The notes under the pieces were generated by a model, which was not told the origin of the DNA, searched no databases, and saw only the letters and a program-made list of their open reading frames with translations. Below are positions 1-7,503 of a stretch of DNA of 36,258 nucleotides, one piece after another; within the stretch, counting starts at the first letter, position 1; each line of letters begins with the position of its first letter. A program made the position numbers and the translations under genes. This DNA comes from a virus, in the IMG/VR virus record IMGVR_UViG_3300042090_000050, positions 1 through 36,258 of that record; one strand, given 5' to 3'.

Positions 1-146
1 AGATCGGCCCCGGACAGATTGGCCCTGGACAGATTGGCCCCGGACAGATTGGCCCCGTACAGATTGGCCCCGGGCAGATCGGCCCTGGACAGATTGGCCC
101 AGGACAGATCGGCCCTGTACAGATCGGCCCCGGACAGATCGGCCCG
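1..146 (+). repeat. 15-bp tandem repeat, about 9.7 copies
   Basis: The unit is AGATYGGCCCNGKAC with near-exact 15-bp spacing, starting at base 1, so more copies may lie outside the window. Variation is confined to a few columns: C/T at unit position 5, C/T/A at 11, G/T at 13 and A/G at 14. The length is a multiple of three and all copies share a codon phase, consistent with a coding repeat rather than an origin iteron or CRISPR array, because there are no spacers. Confidence 0.9.
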
Positions 147-179
147 TTGCCCTCTGGGTTTGTTTTGAAGCCAAAGTGA
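1..179 (+). CDS. 3' end of a gene encoding IGPGQ pentapeptide repeats (partial)
   Basis: This reading frame is open from base 3 to a TGA at 177-179 and has no start inside the window. It encodes nine pentapeptides, seven IGPGQ and two IGPVQ, then IGP and the tail [10 protein letters not shown]. The frame is chosen because differences between repeat copies fall mostly on silent third positions here (ATC/ATT, CCC/CCT/CCA, GGA/GGG); only the two GGA-to-GTA changes alter the protein. In the other forward frames the same changes would replace residues. Repeats of the GPGXX type form extended or spiral structures in silk-like and elastin-like proteins, so this may be the C-terminal stalk of a fibre or other structural protein, but the function is unknown. 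It converges on the leftward gene at 209-415. Confidence 0.6.
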   Translation, partial: IGPGQIGPGQIGPGQIGPVQIGPGQIGPGQIGPGQIGPVQIGPGQIGPLPSGFVLKPK

Positions 180-208
180 ATGAAGTCTCAAAGTCTCTTT
201 TAAGTCGA

Positions 209-415
209 TCATGATTCAGTCTCCTTTTTAAGATTGTTAGCAAGGTCTGCTTGGTCTAGTTCAAGGTTTTCGGCCTGGTTAGCTTCCCAGTCCTCGTCGT
301 CAACGGTTCGGTAGTCTGGTTCGATCCATTGACAGGACTCACACCAGTCCAAGATCTCGTCCTCCCCGGCCGGAATTGTTTGAATTTCCTCGTCGCAATG
401 AATACAGAGTCTCAT
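209..415 (-). CDS. small acidic zinc-ribbon-like protein, 68 aa
   Basis: The N-terminus carries two CxxC knuckles, CIHC (residues 4-7) and CESC (25-28), suggesting a single zinc site; the C-terminal half is very acidic and probably helical. Its ATG overlaps the stop of the upstream gene (ATGA at 412-415), and a GGAGAG Shine-Dalgarno lies about 7 nt upstream, so it is the second gene of a two-gene leftward unit. Small zinc-ribbon proteins are common phage accessories that bind nucleic acid or host proteins. No specific function can be assigned. Confidence 0.75.
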   Translation of the reverse strand: MRLCIHCDEEIQTIPAGEDEILDWCESCQWIEPDYRTVDDEDWEANQAENLELDQADLANNLKKETES

Positions 416-1278
416 AATACACTCTCCAATACGGCTTTAGCATCGTCTAGTCGGATACGGTGACAGCCAATGGTAACCGTCTCGCCGTCGAATTCAGTCA
501 ATTGAAAACCTCCAATTTTAGCTTGACCTAAGATCAAACCCTCGGCCTGTCCAGACATCAAGTCTTTAAGTAATACAATCGCGTCTTTAAGTGGGACTTG
601 TGCACCTTGAGTTGTTTCAACCGTTTCGCCGGTGATTCTAATCAACTGAGGGCGAATCAAACGAAGGGCGTCAGTCAAAGGTCCACCAGACTTCCATGCG
701 GCTAGGTCTTGTTCGGCTTTGACTCGTAACGCGGCGTCTTTAATCGCGCGTCGCTCGTCGTATTTACGGTCACACGCTTGGATATACGCATTAATCCAGG
801 TTTTAAGATCATCTGGGACTTCGATTCTCATTTTAGGTTGTTTAAGAAGGTCACAAAGCATATTGAAATTCTCAATACGTTTCGCCGTCGCGCCGTGATC
901 GTTCCATCCGCGTGTAGAATGAACGCGTTTCGTGAATACATCAAATATACCGGATATGATATCGTCTTGAGTTTCAAGTAGAGTTTGATTCAAGTCCGTC
1001 GGATCAGAGCTTGAAAAATGAAGTTTATGGTATACCGCTTGATTGGCGTATGATTGATGTTTTGACGTCGTGACTGAATACCGCGTTGAGTTTATTACAG
1101 CAATTTCGCGACCTTTGACAACGTGTATACGGCCTAACAAGTAATGTCGACCGTATGAGTACACGTCCAAACCTTCGAAAAACACATTGCTGCACCTAGC
1201 ATCGGACTGCGATTGGTTAGCCCAGAGGTGCAGGACTTGGTCGGCGGTGGAATAAACCCGTTTCATTCGTTTTCCCAT
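412..1278 (-). CDS. conserved phage hypothetical protein, 288 aa
   Basis: The N-terminal 100 residues hold VYSTADQVLHLWANQ, then SYGRHYLLGRI, a short strand AVINSTRYSVTTSKHQ and YANQAVYHKL. From memory this pattern resembles an uncharacterised protein seen in several tailed phages. The middle is helical, and the C-terminus ends in a beta-rich GETVTIGCHRIRLDDAKAVL segment. The first ATG is preferred over the one four codons later because AGGGAGA lies just upstream of it. It is the first gene of a leftward pair with 209-415, behind a candidate sigma-70 promoter at 1299-1327. No enzymatic motif is visible. Confidence 0.8.
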   Translation of the reverse strand: MGKRMKRVYSTADQVLHLWANQSQSDARCSNVFFEGLDVYSYGRHYLLGRIHVVKGREIAVINSTRYSVTTSKHQSYANQAVYHKLHFSSSDPTDLNQTLLETQDDIISGIFDVFTKRVHSTRGWNDHGATAKRIENFNMLCDLLKQPKMRIEVPDDLKTWINAYIQACDRKYDERRAIKDAALRVKAEQDLAAWKSGGPLTDALRLIRPQLIRITGETVETTQGAQVPLKDAIVLLKDLMSGQAEGLILGQAKIGGFQLTEFDGETVTIGCHRIRLDDAKAVLESVL

Positions 1279-1298
1279 AAATGTCTCCCTGTTTATAA

Positions 1299-1327
1299 GT
1301 TATACAAATTAACCTTACAGCGGCCAA
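1299..1327 (-). promoter_or_regulatory. candidate leftward sigma-70 promoter
   Basis: On the minus strand TTGGCC (1322-1327) is followed after 17 bp by TATAAC (1299-1304). This matches the TTGACA and TATAAT boxes at 4/6 and 5/6 with ideal spacing. It lies 21-49 bp upstream of the ATG at 1278, in the only divergent intergenic region of the window. It would drive the 1278-to-209 pair. A rightward candidate in the same gap (TTGTTT-17-TATGCA) is much weaker. Confidence 0.45.
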
Positions 1328-1397
1328 TCTATACGTGGGCCGCAGTCAATATGTATTGTTTGCAATAGGTATGCCCATTATGCACTAAGTTGTAGAT

Positions 1398-1994
1398 ATG
1401 AGAACCATTGAGCGTGACGCATTACCTTCAGATATACCGTTCATTTACTCGACGTGGTTGAAGTCGATTAGGTATGACTCCGCGTTGGGTAAGGCGTGTA
1501 GAAACTCCGTGTTTTTTGATACGTATAAGCTCGTTATTGATAGAATCTTGCGTGATCCTAATACGATTGTACGCGTTATAACGGCGGAAGACGCGCCGGG
1601 AACGATATTTAGTTACGTCGTCCGCGACGCGAAAATCTTACACTTTGCATATACTAAGGAAGATTTCCGCAGGTTTGGTTTGGTGAGACGGTTGGTCGGT
1701 GGGTTACCCATCCCCATCACGCCCCCTGCAAGCCCCATGCCACCCGTCCCTGGCACGTCCCTTGCTACTGCAAACATCACGCCAACGCAGTCTGGCACGC
1801 ATCTTGCACCCCCTGCAAGCCCCATGCCAGCCCCCCTCCCTGCAAAAAGCGAGCCACCCCCTAATGGAATGAGCCCCAGGTCGATTATATGCACCCACAA
1901 AACTTTTTTAAGTCAGCCAATTTTCGATAAGTATGCGGAATTAGTGTATAATCCGTTTTTACTCTACAAGGGAGTGCCCGAAAATGAAGGTTAA
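1398..1994 (+). CDS. GNAT-like phage protein interrupted by a proline-rich segment, 198 aa
   Basis: Residues 1-101 look like the N-terminal part of a GNAT acyltransferase-like protein that recurs in podoviruses: SDIPFIYSTWLKS, a central helix, GTIFSYVV, ILHFAYTKEDFRRFGLVRRLV. The last piece corresponds to the strand and helix that hold the acetyl-CoA pyrophosphate loop, here degenerate (RRFGLV). The C-terminus, RSIICTHKTF then KYAELVYNPFLLY (162-190), fits the end of the same family. Between them, about residues 104-158, lies a Pro/Ala/Ser-rich stretch that is probably not part of the fold and is encoded by the repeat array at 1727-1856. Phage members are often head- or tail-associated or have no known substrate. 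It is the first rightward gene; its ATG has only a weak ribosome binding site. Confidence 0.75.
   Translation: MRTIERDALPSDIPFIYSTWLKSIRYDSALGKACRNSVFFDTYKLVIDRILRDPNTIVRVITAEDAPGTIFSYVVRDAKILHFAYTKEDFRRFGLVRRLVGGLPIPITPPASPMPPVPGTSLATANITPTQSGTHLAPPASPMPAPLPAKSEPPPNGMSPRSIICTHKTFLSQPIFDKYAELVYNPFLLYKGVPENEG
1727..1856. repeat. array of six 16-bp sigma-54-like motifs in mixed orientation, inside a coding region
   Basis: Forward copies are TGGCACGTCCCTTGCT (1751-1766) and TGGCACGCATCTTGCA (1793-1808). Reverse copies, read on the plus strand, are TGCAAGCCCCATGCCA (1727-1742 and, identical, 1814-1829), TGCAAACATCACGCCA (1769-1784) and TGCAAAAAGCGAGCCA (1841-1856). All six share TGGC and TTGC(A/T) ends at fixed spacing with a variable middle. 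The two forward copies match the sigma-54 promoter consensus TGGCACG-N4-TTGCW exactly. Copy starts are 24, 18, 24, 21 and 27 bp apart, all multiples of three. The first and second, and the third and fourth, copies can pair as hairpins with 8-nt loops. A 21-bp exact direct repeat (1722-1742, 1809-1829) contains two of the copies. Confidence 0.85.
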
Positions 1995-2030
1995 ACGACG
2001 CTATATTAAATCTCACAAAGGAGTCCCAGA

Positions 2031-2264
2031 ATGAGCAAAGTCTATGTAAAGGTTGTCCACCTCCATACCGGGTCGCCGGCGCTTGGCGGTAAGCTTAGCC
2101 TGCAGGCTACCAAGAACAACACCCTTGAAGTAACGCCGGAAGGGATTAAAGCGGTCTCCAAGGCTAGTAAGCGTTGTATCCTCATCCCATATTCGAACGT
2201 GGTCGACTGCGAACTGTATTATCAAGAAGCCGCCCAACCGGCCAAACCTGTGGATAACGGTTGA
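2031..2264 (+). CDS. small conserved protein upstream of terminase, 77 aa
   Basis: The protein is a compact mixed alpha/beta domain with alternating hydrophobic strands (VYVKVVHL, KLSLQAT, CILIPYSNVVDCELYY). The sequence LEVTPEGIKAVSK...LIPYSNV is the kind of small phage protein found before terminase genes. A strong AGGAG ribosome binding site lies 7 nt before the ATG, and the stop overlaps the TTG start of the terminase (TTGA). By position it could be a small packaging accessory, but it has no visible helix-turn-helix and is short for a classical small terminase subunit. Function unknown. Confidence 0.8.
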   Translation: MSKVYVKVVHLHTGSPALGGKLSLQATKNNTLEVTPEGIKAVSKASKRCILIPYSNVVDCELYYQEAAQPAKPVDNG

Positions 2265-3745
2265 AGCCAACTGATCTAGACCTTATAGGCGAAGTCCTCG
2301 CCGAACGGGTAGCCCCCAAGGGATTTGACCTGAAGTCTATCTGCTTTCCCGAGCAGTTAGCCTTTATCGAGGACCCCGCGGACTGGGTAACCGGTTGCTG
2401 CTCCCGCCGGAGCGGTAAAACGGAGGTATGTGCCCTGGACCTCCTGAACACCGCCTTGAGTAACAGCGGCGCAGTCTGCCTGTACATCACAACGACTAGG
2501 CTGAACGCTGAGCGTATTATCTGGGCTAAACTCAAGAACTTAAACGAGAAATACGAACTCGGGGGTAAAATCAACCAGGCTAAACTGAGTATATCCTTCC
2601 CCCATATGAACTCAGTCATATACCTCTGCGGCTGTAAAGACAAGAACGCCCTGGACAACTTCCTTGGTTTAGGCTTAAAACTCGTGTACATAGACGAGGT
2701 CCAAAGCTTCCGGAAGTTCATTGGAGAACTAATCGATGACAAACTGGGACCAACCCTTGCGGACTATCGTGGAAAGCTTAAACTCATTGGGACACCCGCC
2801 GCGCTTAAGTCGGGATACTTTTGGGATACGCTTCAATCTAAAGTATGGTCACATCATCATTGGACATTCTGGAACAACCCCTTCATCTCCAAGACCTCAG
2901 GACTTACCCACCAACAAATCCTCGACCGCGAACTCAAACGCCGGGGAGTAGATGTTAACCATCCGAGTGTACAGAGGGAATGGTTCGGGCTTTGGGTTAA
3001 CGACACAGAAGCATTGGTACTCCATTGGGGACCTGGTAATAATTACCAGACATTGCCGGAACTTACTGATTACGTTATTGGGGTGGACCTTGGTTTTGAC
3101 GATGCCGACGCTATCTCGGTACTCGGCTGGCACAAAAACGAGAAAACGTGCTACCTTGTCGACGAGATCGTCAAGCCGCAGCAAGGCATTACTCCGCTTG
3201 TTGCCCAAATCGAGGCCGCCATAAAACGATACAAACCCCTCAAAGTCGTAATAGACCAGGGTGGCCTGGGTAAGAAGATCGCGGAAGAACTCCGGAAACG
3301 CTACAGCCTCCCTATCGTCGCCGCGGAGAAAACCCGTAAGATCGAGTTCTTAGCCCTCCTGGACGACGCCCTGCGCACTAACTGCCTTAAAGCCAAGGGT
3401 ACGAGTCAGTTCACCCAGGACTCATTCGTAACAGAATGGGACTTCGACAAGACCACGCCGGATAAGAAGGTGGTTAAGGCGGACCCCCACTCTGACATCA
3501 TCGACTCCGTTCTGTACGCCTACCGGGAAGCCTTGCACTGGCTGGGCGAGCCGGCCAAGCCCAAGGTCAACATGAAGAACACTGCGGAACGAGTTGAGTT
3601 CACACGTAAACATCTGGAAGAGAACCTTCAGAAACAAATCGACGCCCAGCAAGCCCAGGAAAACGACGAACTGTATTTCGCTATGCAGGAACTTGAGGAC
3701 TCCCGTGATGTGGGGCGCTACTTCATTAATCGGAGGAAAGGATGA
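2261..3745 (+). CDS. terL: terminase large subunit
   Basis: This is the ATPase and nuclease of the DNA packaging motor, which docks on the portal, pumps DNA into the prohead and cuts it. The N-terminal ATPase domain has a Walker A loop CSRRSGKT (residues 47-54) and Walker B LVYIDEV (141-147). The C-terminal RNase H-like nuclease has acidic residues in VIGVDLGFDDAD (D276), VVIDQGG (D332) and HSDIIDSVLYAYR (D412/D415). At 494 aa it has the normal length. TTG at 2261 is the only start available, because a TAA lies two codons upstream in frame; it is coupled to the previous gene by TTGA. A separate small subunit was not recognised. Confidence 0.95.
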   Translation: MKPTDLDLIGEVLAERVAPKGFDLKSICFPEQLAFIEDPADWVTGCCSRRSGKTEVCALDLLNTALSNSGAVCLYITTTRLNAERIIWAKLKNLNEKYELGGKINQAKLSISFPHMNSVIYLCGCKDKNALDNFLGLGLKLVYIDEVQSFRKFIGELIDDKLGPTLADYRGKLKLIGTPAALKSGYFWDTLQSKVWSHHHWTFWNNPFISKTSGLTHQQILDRELKRRGVDVNHPSVQREWFGLWVNDTEALVLHWGPGNNYQTLPELTDYVIGVDLGFDDADAISVLGWHKNEKTCYLVDEIVKPQQGITPLVAQIEAAIKRYKPLKVVIDQGGLGKKIAEELRKRYSLPIVAAEKTRKIEFLALLDDALRTNCLKAKGTSQFTQDSFVTEWDFDKTTPDKKVVKADPHSDIIDSVLYAYREALHWLGEPAKPKVNMKNTAERVEFTRKHLEENLQKQIDAQQAQENDELYFAMQELEDSRDVGRYFINRRKG

Positions 3746-3758
3746 GTAAAGGATGAGT
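3737..3758 (+). repeat. 11-bp tandem duplication at the terminase 3' end
   Basis: AAAGGATGAGT occurs twice in tandem (3737-3747 and 3748-3758) and is followed by AAAG. Each copy contains GGATGA, a stop overlapping a start. The first ATG (3742) overlaps the terminase TGA but now encodes only M-S-K-G before a TGA at 3754-3756, which overlaps the second ATG at 3753. The duplication therefore inserted a four-codon minigene between the terminase and its downstream neighbour. Confidence 0.85.
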
Positions 3759-4340
3759 AAAGTCTCGAAAGCCAAGGAGATTTATAAAGAATACCTAGCC
3801 TGGTTTGAGCGCTTGGCCCAGACCCCAGATGGTGTCGAGGAACTCCGGAAGCGGAAAGCTTTCTCTAAATACGCCGACCGGCAAGCTAAACCCGAACCTT
3901 ATCCGTTTCAACTCTGGTATCTCTACGATCGTAACTCCGGAGTGGATGAAGCTAAGATGGCGAAACGCGCTGACTTCCTTAAGAAAAAGAACCGGTACAG
4001 TATCTCAGAAGCGAATAAACACGTCGGCGGGAACATTAACAACCCCCTCCTTAACCCCGAGTACGTAGCCCGGGCTGAAGCCACCAAGAAGCTCCGGGAG
4101 CAATATAAGGTGTACGCGGGGGGCTATGCGGAGGATGCGGTGCTTAATCTCCGCAAGGAACACGGGGATTTGCTGAAAGTTGCGACCAAACCGCAAACTG
4201 ATAGCTCTAAAGGCCCCATCCAAACAATACCCTTTCGTAAGGGCCTGTTTAAACGTATCTGGGATTGGTTTGTAACCCCCGACTACGGTAAAGTAGGTCC
4301 CGGCTGGAAAGAATGGAGAGACAAGAATGACGCACGCTGA
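3753..4340 (+). CDS. hypothetical protein between terminase and portal, 195 aa
   Basis: The protein is basic and mostly helical. It begins MSKVSKAKEIYKEYLAWFERL and contains a lysine/arginine-rich middle (KRADFLKKKNRYSISEANKHVGG) and a tryptophan-rich C-terminus (KRIWDWFVTPDYGKVGPGWKEW). No motif is recognised. Its start follows the 11-bp duplication; the best ribosome binding site (CGGAGGAAAGG) belongs to the first copy at 3742, so translation probably depends on termination/reinitiation from the MSKG minigene. The position suggests a packaging or head role, but this is context only. It overlaps the next gene by 14 bp. Confidence 0.75.
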   Translation: MSKVSKAKEIYKEYLAWFERLAQTPDGVEELRKRKAFSKYADRQAKPEPYPFQLWYLYDRNSGVDEAKMAKRADFLKKKNRYSISEANKHVGGNINNPLLNPEYVARAEATKKLREQYKVYAGGYAEDAVLNLRKEHGDLLKVATKPQTDSSKGPIQTIPFRKGLFKRIWDWFVTPDYGKVGPGWKEWRDKNDAR

Positions 4341-4620
4341 ATTAGTAGCCCTCCTGACGAACGCCAAGGCCCTTGGTTTGACGGAAATGACCATAGATGG
4401 CAATCGATACATCTTTGAGACATCGAAGCCTGTAGAGGCTATTAGGAAGCCACAGACGGTACCGGACGTTAAACCCGAGGAGCTGGTTAAGCCTTTAAGC
4501 ACATTTGATGAACCTACGGACGACGAGGTTCTGTTTTATGCGACCCCATACTACGACGAACTCCAGGCTCAGAAAGCCGAGAAGGCCAAACGGCAGAAAG
4601 ACGGTAAGATAGATGGCTAA
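4327..4620 (+). CDS. small hypothetical protein before portal, 97 aa
   Basis: The protein starts with a helical segment (HAELVALLTNAKALGL) and a short hairpin (EMTIDGNRYIFE). A Pro/Glu/Asp-rich linker and a highly charged C-terminal helix (ELQAQKAEKAKRQKDGK) follow. A GGAGAG ribosome binding site precedes the ATG, which lies inside the end of the previous gene; its own stop overlaps the portal start. The tight coupling suggests production together with the portal. No family was recognised. Confidence 0.75.
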   Translation: MTHAELVALLTNAKALGLTEMTIDGNRYIFETSKPVEAIRKPQTVPDVKPEELVKPLSTFDEPTDDEVLFYATPYYDELQAQKAEKAKRQKDGKIDG

Positions 4621-6544
4621 GATCGAACGGAAGAACATGACGCAGACCGACGAGAAAGGTCGGGTTACCCGGGAGTCTAAAAAGGACAATGAACCTGGTG
4701 GTAAAAACTTTAAGTGGTGGACGATCAAGGACAACGACGAAGAACAGGCTAACTCCGTTGTAAACACCGTCGCTTTCATCCAAAAGCACCAGGCTTCCAG
4801 GATGGAACAAATGACAGTGAGTACGCGCCTTTACGGTAATACCTCGGCGTATAACCTGATCGGTACGGCGTTCACCCGGGCGAACTCCGTCAACACCAAT
4901 CCGTACTCCCAGCGTATGAGCTTTAACGTCTGCGCCAGCGTTATAGACACCCTGGTCAGTATGATCGCCAAGAACAAGATCATCACGACGTTTATAACCG
5001 AGGGCGGCGTGTGGGGGATGCAGCGTAAGGCTGAAAAGCTGAGTAAATTCACGGAAGGTATGTTCTATCAGGCTAAAATGTCTGACAAAATCCCTATGGC
5101 ATTCCGCGACGCCTGCGTCTGGGGTGACGGGTTCCTCCATATCTTCGAAGACGACGGGAACATCGGCGTTGAGCGTGTACTGCCGCATGAGTTATTCGTC
5201 GACATGATCGAGTCCCTTGCTACGAATCCTACGCAGTTACACAGAGTTAAGTACTCTGACAGGGATACAATCATTGCCCAATTCCCGAAGCATGAGGAGT
5301 ATCTCCGTACCGCCAACCCTACCGCGCCCCAAGACATCGGAGGCGCCGGCACGGCGGCCCAGCTTATCACGACTACCGAGTCCTGGCACCTTCGTTCTGG
5401 CCCCGGCGCGGACGACGGGTTACACCTGATTTGCTGCGGGGACCACATTCTGTTTAAAGAAAAGTACAACAAGGACTACTTTCCATTTGCCCAATTATCA
5501 TACTCAAAACGGCTACTTGGCTGGTTTGGACAAGGTATCTGTGAACGCCTCCAGAACATCCAAGGTGAGATCAACCGGAACATGATGCTTGTCCAGCGGA
5601 GTTTCTGGATGGGCGGTAGTTTCAAGGTGCTCCTGGAGAATGGTTCGAAAGTAGTGTCCCAGCACTTGAACAACGACGTCGGGGCTATTATCCACTACAC
5701 AGGTACCCCGCCTCAGTACATCACCCCTCCGACCATTCAACCAGAGATTATCCAGTACATCGATGCTCTGATCGACAAAGCTTACCGGCAAGAAGGGATT
5801 TCCCAAATGACCGCCGCGGGAACGCGTCCCGCCGCCGAGTTGTCAGGTCGCGCACTTCGCGAAATGAACGATTCCGAGCAAGACCGGTTCATGCAAATCC
5901 AACAGGGCGTTGAAATGTTCGCCCTTGGATGCGCCCGCCAAATGATTGAAGTCGCTAAGGATATCTACAAGCGTAAAGGTAGCTTCAAGGCTACTTACCC
6001 CGCGGTTAAGTTCCTTGAGACTATCGATTGGTCGGAGATCAAGTTGGAGGAGGACGAATACGTCCTCAAAGCATTCCCTGTATCTAGCCTCCCCAGCGAC
6101 CCCGCCGGCAAGCTCCAAACGATTCAGGAGTACGCCCAAGCTGGTTGGATATCCCCTAGAGCCGCCCGAAGGCTTATGTCCATGCCCGACCTTGAAATGG
6201 CGGACAGTCTAGCCAATGCCGCAGAGGAATGGGTCTGTAACATCATCGAGCTTATGCTGGACAAGGGTAAATACACACCCCTTCAGCCGTTTAACGACTT
6301 GATGATCGCCAAGGAATATGGATTAAAGTACTACAATTACGCGCAGTTAAACAACTGCCCGGAGAAAAACCTCGCCCTGCTACGGAAATGGATGGCTAAC
6401 CTAGACGATATGCTGGGAGTCAATCAGCCCCCACCGGTGGTCCAGCCCGGTAACGTAGCCCCTGGCGCTAGCCAACCCAATGCCGTGCCCCAACCCCCTA
6501 ATGTTTCACCCCTTTTACCTAACCAACCCGGAGGTCAATCATGA
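4613..6544 (+). CDS. portal protein (head-tail connector), 643 aa
   Basis: The portal ring is the DNA gate at one capsid vertex and docks the terminase, then the adaptor and tail. Support comes from position between terminase and scaffold, the usual 500-700 aa length, and portal-like sequence: a helical stem and wing region with FRDACVWGDGFLHIFEDDGNIGVERVLPHELFVD in the centre. A long C-terminal helical part (ALIDKAYRQEGISQMTAA, ELSGRALREMNDSEQDRF) matches podovirus-type portals of the collar class. The last 45 residues are Pro/Asn-rich and probably disordered. The start overlaps the previous stop (ATGGCTAA) and the stop overlaps the scaffold start. Confidence 0.88.
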   Translation: MAKIERKNMTQTDEKGRVTRESKKDNEPGGKNFKWWTIKDNDEEQANSVVNTVAFIQKHQASRMEQMTVSTRLYGNTSAYNLIGTAFTRANSVNTNPYSQRMSFNVCASVIDTLVSMIAKNKIITTFITEGGVWGMQRKAEKLSKFTEGMFYQAKMSDKIPMAFRDACVWGDGFLHIFEDDGNIGVERVLPHELFVDMIESLATNPTQLHRVKYSDRDTIIAQFPKHEEYLRTANPTAPQDIGGAGTAAQLITTTESWHLRSGPGADDGLHLICCGDHILFKEKYNKDYFPFAQLSYSKRLLGWFGQGICERLQNIQGEINRNMMLVQRSFWMGGSFKVLLENGSKVVSQHLNNDVGAIIHYTGTPPQYITPPTIQPEIIQYIDALIDKAYRQEGISQMTAAGTRPAAELSGRALREMNDSEQDRFMQIQQGVEMFALGCARQMIEVAKDIYKRKGSFKATYPAVKFLETIDWSEIKLEEDEYVLKAFPVSSLPSDPAGKLQTIQEYAQAGWISPRAARRLMSMPDLEMADSLANAAEEWVCNIIELMLDKGKYTPLQPFNDLMIAKEYGLKYYNYAQLNNCPEKNLALLRKWMANLDDMLGVNQPPPVVQPGNVAPGASQPNAVPQPPNVSPLLPNQPGGQS

Positions 6545-7503
6545 GTAAAGCTTCAGCCCTTGCCGCCGCAACCGGACAACCCGCTCCGACTGCCCCGGCA
6601 CCAGCCGCCGGAGGCCTTCAAGTAACGCCGCGGCAAGCCGCCAGAATCCCCGTCCCACCCACTAAAACCCCCGAACCCGGCCCTGCACCGGTTGTAACAC
6701 CCGCGCCGGCCCCTACAGACCCTCCTACCGCCCCTGCGGCAGGCGTCGACTCTGACAGATTCGCCCATTTGGCTAAAAAGGAAGTCGCGCTCCAGAAACA
6801 ACGGGATGAACTCAAAGCTAAAGAAGAAGCCGTCGCTAAACGGCAGGCCGAGCTTGAGACAATCGCGTCTAAATTTAAGGGTTTTGAGGACTTACGACAG
6901 AAAGACCCGATCGCAGCGATGAAACTGGCTGGGTTTTCCGATACGGATATCTTTAATTTCTATGCCAAGGCTCAGGAAGAACAGAAAGCCAAGGACACCC
7001 CCGAGGCTAAAGCCGCCGCCGCGGCCCAGGCCGAGATCGATAAGTTCAGAAAAGAGCAGGCCGACCGCGAAGCCCAGCAAAAAGCCACCGCGGACGCCCA
7101 GACTATCCAGCAATTCAAGACCCGAATCAACCAAACTATCAGTAAAGACAAGGAAAAGTTTGAACTTTGTAACTTTAACGGTCCGTCTGCCGAAGCTTTG
7201 ATTTATGAAACAGTGGAAGCGTACTACAAAGAGAACAACGAGGTCCTTACTCCTCTCGAAGCCGCTGAAATGGTTGAGCAATACTATGAAGACCAGGCTA
7301 AAGCTATGGCCGGGCTGAAAAAACTGGGCGCCAAACCGACTGAGCCCCCGCCAGCCCAGCAAACACCACCTCCGCCCCCGTCTAAAACGCTTACCAATAA
7401 GGTAGCACCTACCGTGTCGTCAAGTATCCCTGTCCGGGAGACCCGGGAGCAGAAGCGGGAGCGTCTTATAAACGAAATTAAGACAAACGGGTTACGAAAG
7501 TAA
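6541..7503 (+). CDS. head scaffolding protein, 320 aa
   Basis: Scaffolds line the inside of the prohead and are lost on maturation. This one has the expected build: a Pro/Ala-rich disordered N-terminus (residues 1-75), a long charged coiled coil (about 80-215; ALQKQRDELKAKEEAVAKRQAELE and later heptads), a short folded part (YETVEAYYKENNEVLTPLEAAEMVEQYYEDQ), a second Pro-rich linker and a basic C-terminal tail (RETREQKRERLINEIKTNGLRK). Basic C-terminal helices of scaffolds bind the coat protein. Position between portal and major capsid is standard. The ATG overlaps the portal stop (ATGA). Confidence 0.85.
   Translation: MSKASALAAATGQPAPTAPAPAAGGLQVTPRQAARIPVPPTKTPEPGPAPVVTPAPAPTDPPTAPAAGVDSDRFAHLAKKEVALQKQRDELKAKEEAVAKRQAELETIASKFKGFEDLRQKDPIAAMKLAGFSDTDIFNFYAKAQEEQKAKDTPEAKAAAAAQAEIDKFRKEQADREAQQKATADAQTIQQFKTRINQTISKDKEKFELCNFNGPSAEALIYETVEAYYKENNEVLTPLEAAEMVEQYYEDQAKAMAGLKKLGAKPTEPPPAQQTPPPPPSKTLTNKVAPTVSSSIPVRETREQKRERLINEIKTNGLRK

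Noticed and set aside
1-146. CRISPR array or origin iterons at the left end
   Set aside because: Units are contiguous with no spacers, the period is a multiple of three, and variation is mostly silent in one frame, so a coding repeat is simpler.
1353-1390. Rightward sigma-70 promoter before the GNAT-like gene
   Set aside because: TTGTTT-17-TATGCA matches only 3/6 in each box; not strong enough to annotate.
1613-1900. Leftward Gly-rich ORFs across the sigma-54-like array
   Set aside because: Antisense to the GNAT-like gene; the forward frame has recognisable family sequence on both sides, the reverse does not.
2182-2742. 186-aa leftward ORF opposite the terminase
   Set aside because: Shadow of the terminase ATPase frame; Ser/Arg-rich with no motif.
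4514-5188. 224-aa leftward ORF antisense to the portal gene
   Set aside because: Lies wholly opposite the portal frame with no start signal and no neighbours on that strand.
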